Source of the DNA: an uncultured Clostridia bacterium
GTDB taxonomy: Bacteria > Bacillota > Clostridia > Christensenellales > Borkfalkiaceae
Direction of reading: 5' to 3'
Length of the DNA: 64,000 nucleotides
NCBI GenBank assembly: GCA_944337235.1
Contig: CALVLK010000002.1
Span: forward strand, 123,131-187,130
Part shown: piece by piece, positions 61,744 to 64,000 of the stretch
Layout: the number at the start of each line of letters is the position of its first letter
Position numbering within the stretch: position 1 is the first letter of the stretch
The notes under the pieces: generated by a model
Database searches by the model: none
Told to the model about the DNA's origin: nothing
What the model saw: only the letters and a program-made list of their open reading frames with translations
Made by a program: the position numbers and the translations under genes

Positions 61744-61770
61744 GTCTTGCAGCCTTTTCGTCTGCAATCA

Positions 61771-61832
61771 TGGCTGCTCCTGTCAGACTCGAACTGACGA
61801 CACCGCGGTTAACAGCCGCGTGCTCTACCATT
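61771..61832 (-). tRNA. 5'-truncated tRNA-Asn (anticodon GTT), attachment-site remnant
   Basis: On the minus strand, GGTAGAGC of the D arm, an anticodon stem with loop CTGTTAA (anticodon GTT), the T arm GTCAG-TTCGAGT-CTGAC, the 3' acceptor strand AGGAGCA, discriminator G and an encoded CCA are all present. The 5' acceptor strand (expected TGCTCCT) and the first half of the D arm are missing; the bases before GGTAGAGC do not fit. This 3' piece is what is left at a tRNA integration junction, so the copy is not functional. Confidence 0.8.
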
Positions 61833-61871
61833 CGTTACGGTTTAAGAGGGAAAATTAGAAAAATTAGCCCC

Positions 61872-62483
61872 TCATCCGCCTATTATAACCTCATCATTTT
61901 CTGTTGATTTAAAAACTAAATCTTTCGCCGGTGTATATCTTCTATGCCAATTTAATAACGAAAAAAACTTTGAGTCTTCATCCGGTATATCCATCTCATT
62001 AAGTTGTTCGGTAAACTTTTTTAGCAAATAATTTTCTATGATATATAAACAAGCCAAAAGATTAAGCACGTATTCCAACTTGGCATCTTTTATATTCTCC
62101 ACTCTCCCATGCTTGACATTATTATATGCCTTCCATCCTTTAAGAGTATCCGACGATTTATTTTTATCCCATCCCTCAAAAGGTTTTATTGGTGAATCAA
62201 GCCCTTGAATTTTTACCTCTCTTGTTACGATATCAGGATAATGCGTTAATATATAATCTGCATAAGCACAAATCTTTGAACTCACAGTCTGTGGAATATT
62301 AGATAACAGTTTCATTGTTACATCCAATTCAGAACCTATCAATAAAATTAAATTTACAAATTCAAACGAATACGTATTGTAATTATCTTCATTAACCGCT
62401 ACATAATTTGTTGAGCTGATAAATTTTTTCTCCAAAACAATATAATAATTCCAATAATTTTGTAAAAAAGTTTCTCTATTCAT
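61872..62483 (-). CDS. Helical protein, possibly HEPN-like, second gene of the island module
   Basis: 203 residues, no signal peptide or TM. Predicted mostly alpha-helical. The motif GWKAYNNVKHGRVENIKDA at about 118-136, followed by a long helix (YVLNLLACLYIIENYL), resembles the W..YN.VKH.R pattern of uncharacterised HEPN-like proteins, where the Arg and His would be catalytic for RNA cleavage. This is a weak fold-level guess. The ATG overlaps the stop codon of the DUF2971 gene (ATGA), so the two are made together. Codon use and composition are AT-rich like the rest of the island. Confidence 0.55.
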   Translation of the reverse strand: MNRETFLQNYWNYYIVLEKKFISSTNYVAVNEDNYNTYSFEFVNLILLIGSELDVTMKLLSNIPQTVSSKICAYADYILTHYPDIVTREVKIQGLDSPIKPFEGWDKNKSSDTLKGWKAYNNVKHGRVENIKDAKLEYVLNLLACLYIIENYLLKKFTEQLNEMDIPDEDSKFFSLLNWHRRYTPAKDLVFKSTENDEVIIGG

Positions 62484-63343
62484 TTTATAATCTCCTCTAA
62501 TTTGTATTGAATTCTAAAAGAATTTCCGCTAATATATGACGAGTATCTTGGAGCCAAACAATTTTGACTTTCTAGAATTTCAATCATTTCTTTTTTATAT
62601 TCTGCCAATGTATTCATTCCCCAATATATACCTTTAATACACTGCACATCATATTTTACACCATAAAATTTATTTAAATCAAATCCTAAGCAGTCTTCCA
62701 AATGTAAAATCAACCGAACTTCTTTTTCATATTCCCACACCTTTGATTTAATTTGAAGAAAGTCTTCCATGGAGTCATGAGTAACACCATTATCAAATTG
62801 GAAAATCTGCGGCTTATCTTTGTATTGCACTCTTTTAAATTCACTGCGACCAGAAGGAAAATGCAATTCTTCATGCCCAGAAGGAAAACGCTCTCCTTCA
62901 TCCGACAATTTATATATTTGAATGCCTCCAGTCTCTTCATCTTTTACAAAGTTATCTTCTGGTTTTTCAGAGAACTCAAATTTTATACAGTAACCAAAAT
63001 GACTATTTGCATAATGTGCCCACATCAGGTCTACAAATGGATTGTCTTTAAAATCCCTGACAAAACAGCACACAATATTTTTATTGGTTACAATACTATT
63101 TTTCGTCCAAAAAAGAGATTTCTTATTTGATGGTATCTGCTTTTCTACCTTTCTTTTATACTCCTCAATTTCTAATGATTCTTGTTCCGAAATACCTTTC
63201 GCAAACAAAATACCTTCAAATGGGTCATTGAATAAAATTGGATGATTGCACGTCAAAATATTATCTCTAAGATTTTTAATATTATAGTGGTCTTTATCCT
63301 GATTATATTTTTCAGGCAAAGAAAAAAATTTGTACAAAATCAT
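62480..63343 (-). CDS. DUF2971 family protein, first gene of the island module
   Basis: 287 residues. The family pattern is visible: ILYKFFSLPE at the start, FNDPFEG at about 36-42, MWAHYANSHFGYCIKFEF in the middle and VWEYEKEVRLIL near residue 205. DUF2971 proteins are found on genomic islands and near phage-defence genes and lack an agreed biochemical role. GAGGAT lies 9 bases before the ATG. It shares an overlapping ATGA with the helical partner and lies between the tRNA remnant and a serine recombinase, so it is horizontally acquired cargo. Confidence 0.8.
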   Translation of the reverse strand: MILYKFFSLPEKYNQDKDHYNIKNLRDNILTCNHPILFNDPFEGILFAKGISEQESLEIEEYKRKVEKQIPSNKKSLFWTKNSIVTNKNIVCCFVRDFKDNPFVDLMWAHYANSHFGYCIKFEFSEKPEDNFVKDEETGGIQIYKLSDEGERFPSGHEELHFPSGRSEFKRVQYKDKPQIFQFDNGVTHDSMEDFLQIKSKVWEYEKEVRLILHLEDCLGFDLNKFYGVKYDVQCIKGIYWGMNTLAEYKKEMIEILESQNCLAPRYSSYISGNSFRIQYKLEEIIK

Positions 63344-63394
63344 TCAGATTATCCTCACTCGTTGAATTTGTCATCAGTATACCATATCGCGAAT

Positions 63395-63436
63395 AAAAAA
63401 GCAAGGGACTATTTCAAATAGCCCCTTGCTTTTTTA
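63395..63436. terminator. Bidirectional terminator downstream of the recombinase
   Basis: AAAAAAGCAAGGG with its complement CCCTTGCTTTTTT, and TATTT/AAATA inside, span 63395-63436. The stop codon of the recombinase overlaps its T run. Confidence 0.82.
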
Positions 63437-64000
63437 TTCTCCCACAAACTGCCCGTAATTCATATTCAGGATAATGTTTACTTTGTATCCCCTGCCCACC
63501 TCAATACGACTAATAAGTTTACAGATGATCATTTTCTTTTCTTCATTGGTCGCTGCGTCAAACGATTCTGCCCATCCTTTAAATTGTTCATAATAGGCGT
63601 CAAGATGCTCTATTATCGACTTCTGCTCATTCAACTCTTTCAATGCCGTTGGTATTTTCTCGTCGAACTCAGCAAGTTTTTCCTTCGTCAACTCTATCGC
63701 CCTATTCAGCGTTTCCAAAGAAAAACTCGATTCGTTCATCAATACATTGCCTACTTCTGCGAGCAGACGATTCAACTTCTCTTGTTCTTTTGCTTGCTCC
63801 CGCAAAAGTTCCGCATAAATCGCCTTCTTACTTTTCAATGTTTTTTCGTAGCTCTTTTTCAGCGATTCATCCTTAACGCTCCCCTGCATTTTTCCTAAAA
63901 CAGCATGTACTGTTTCTAAAACGACGGCATCTATCTTTTTCGACGCATATTGGGTTTGCCCATCACAAGGAGCGCGCTTTCGCGCACGATTCGCACATAT
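63434..64000 (-). CDS. Large serine recombinase, C-terminal part (5' end beyond right edge)
   Basis: The frame is open to base 64,000 and gives 188 codons. At the edge it reads CANRARKRAPCDGQTQYASKKIDAVVLE, here as the end of the recombinase zinc beta-ribbon (second Cys pair) and the YxSxKID block. A coiled-coil follows (about 45-150 of the visible part) and then the ending TNEEKKMIICKLISRIEVG...NYGQFVGE that is typical of large serine recombinases of clostridial integrative elements. The catalytic N-terminal domain lies outside the window. It probably catalysed integration and excision of this island. Confidence 0.85.
   Translation of the reverse strand: MCANRARKRAPCDGQTQYASKKIDAVVLETVHAVLGKMQGSVKDESLKKSYEKTLKSKKAIYAELLREQAKEQEKLNRLLAEVGNVLMNESSFSLETLNRAIELTKEKLAEFDEKIPTALKELNEQKSIIEHLDAYYEQFKGWAESFDAATNEEKKMIICKLISRIEVGRGYKVNIILNMNYGQFVGE

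Noticed and set aside
61607-61831. A 74-codon minus-strand ORF overlapping the tRNA remnant and terminator
   Set aside because: Its N-terminal part is a translation of tRNA-Asn sequence (VEHAAVNRGVVSSSL), a well-known false ORF, and the rest reads through the terminator.

Overview
The window looks like a chromosomal segment of a GC-rich, spore-forming, anaerobic Firmicute, most likely a gut member of the Clostridia. The reasons are a gerA-type germination operon, a YwmB-like/SpoIIQ-like gene pair, many near-consensus sigma-A promoters (TTGACA-N17-TATAAT) and very large BspA-like leucine-rich-repeat lipoproteins. Taxonomy is inference from gene content only. The last 3 kb (about 61,020 to the right edge) is clearly AT-richer and behaves as an inserted island.

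Layout. 1-6.4 kb: end of a membrane-protein gene cut by the window edge, an LRR lipoprotein, a Ppx/GppA-Maf-MreB-like operon and a split TauE/SafE permease. 6.5-18.9 kb: a 1196-residue surface protein, a serS-exonuclease-rsmF-like operon, a P-type ATPase and a beta-helix surface protein. 19.0-22.7 kb: a three-gene GerA/GerB/GerC germinant-receptor operon. 22.7-23.5 kb: no ordinary gene, but a strong promoter, dense stem-loops, a helix joining the two ends and a terminator; I read this as a large structured RNA of about 750 nt. 23.5-27.2 kb: a leaderless FmdB-type zinc ribbon, an M1-type peptidase lipoprotein, a small membrane protein and the SpoIIQ-like/YwmB-like pair.

27.3-41.5 kb is one long minus-strand transcription unit: a three-TM protein, MoxR ATPase, DUF58, BatA/VWA, a double VWA, then two large secreted lipoproteins. 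41.7-53.1 kb is a single gene for a lipoprotein of about 3,797 residues made mostly of LRR_5 repeats, with its own consensus promoter and operator-like repeats. 53.5-60.7 kb: YolD-like plus Y-family polymerase, fucO, DUF3737, a zinc-ribbon protein and a MalF/MalG sugar permease pair whose binding-protein gene survives only as a 3' remnant.

The remnant stops abruptly at about 61,020. Beyond it lie a truncated RumA-tail-like ORF, the 3' part of a tRNA-Asn gene, a translation-coupled pair (DUF2971 protein plus a helical, possibly HEPN-like protein) and the C-terminal part of a large serine recombinase running off the right edge. The two strongest discovery candidates are the large RNA at 22.75-23.5 kb and the two-gene module on the island.
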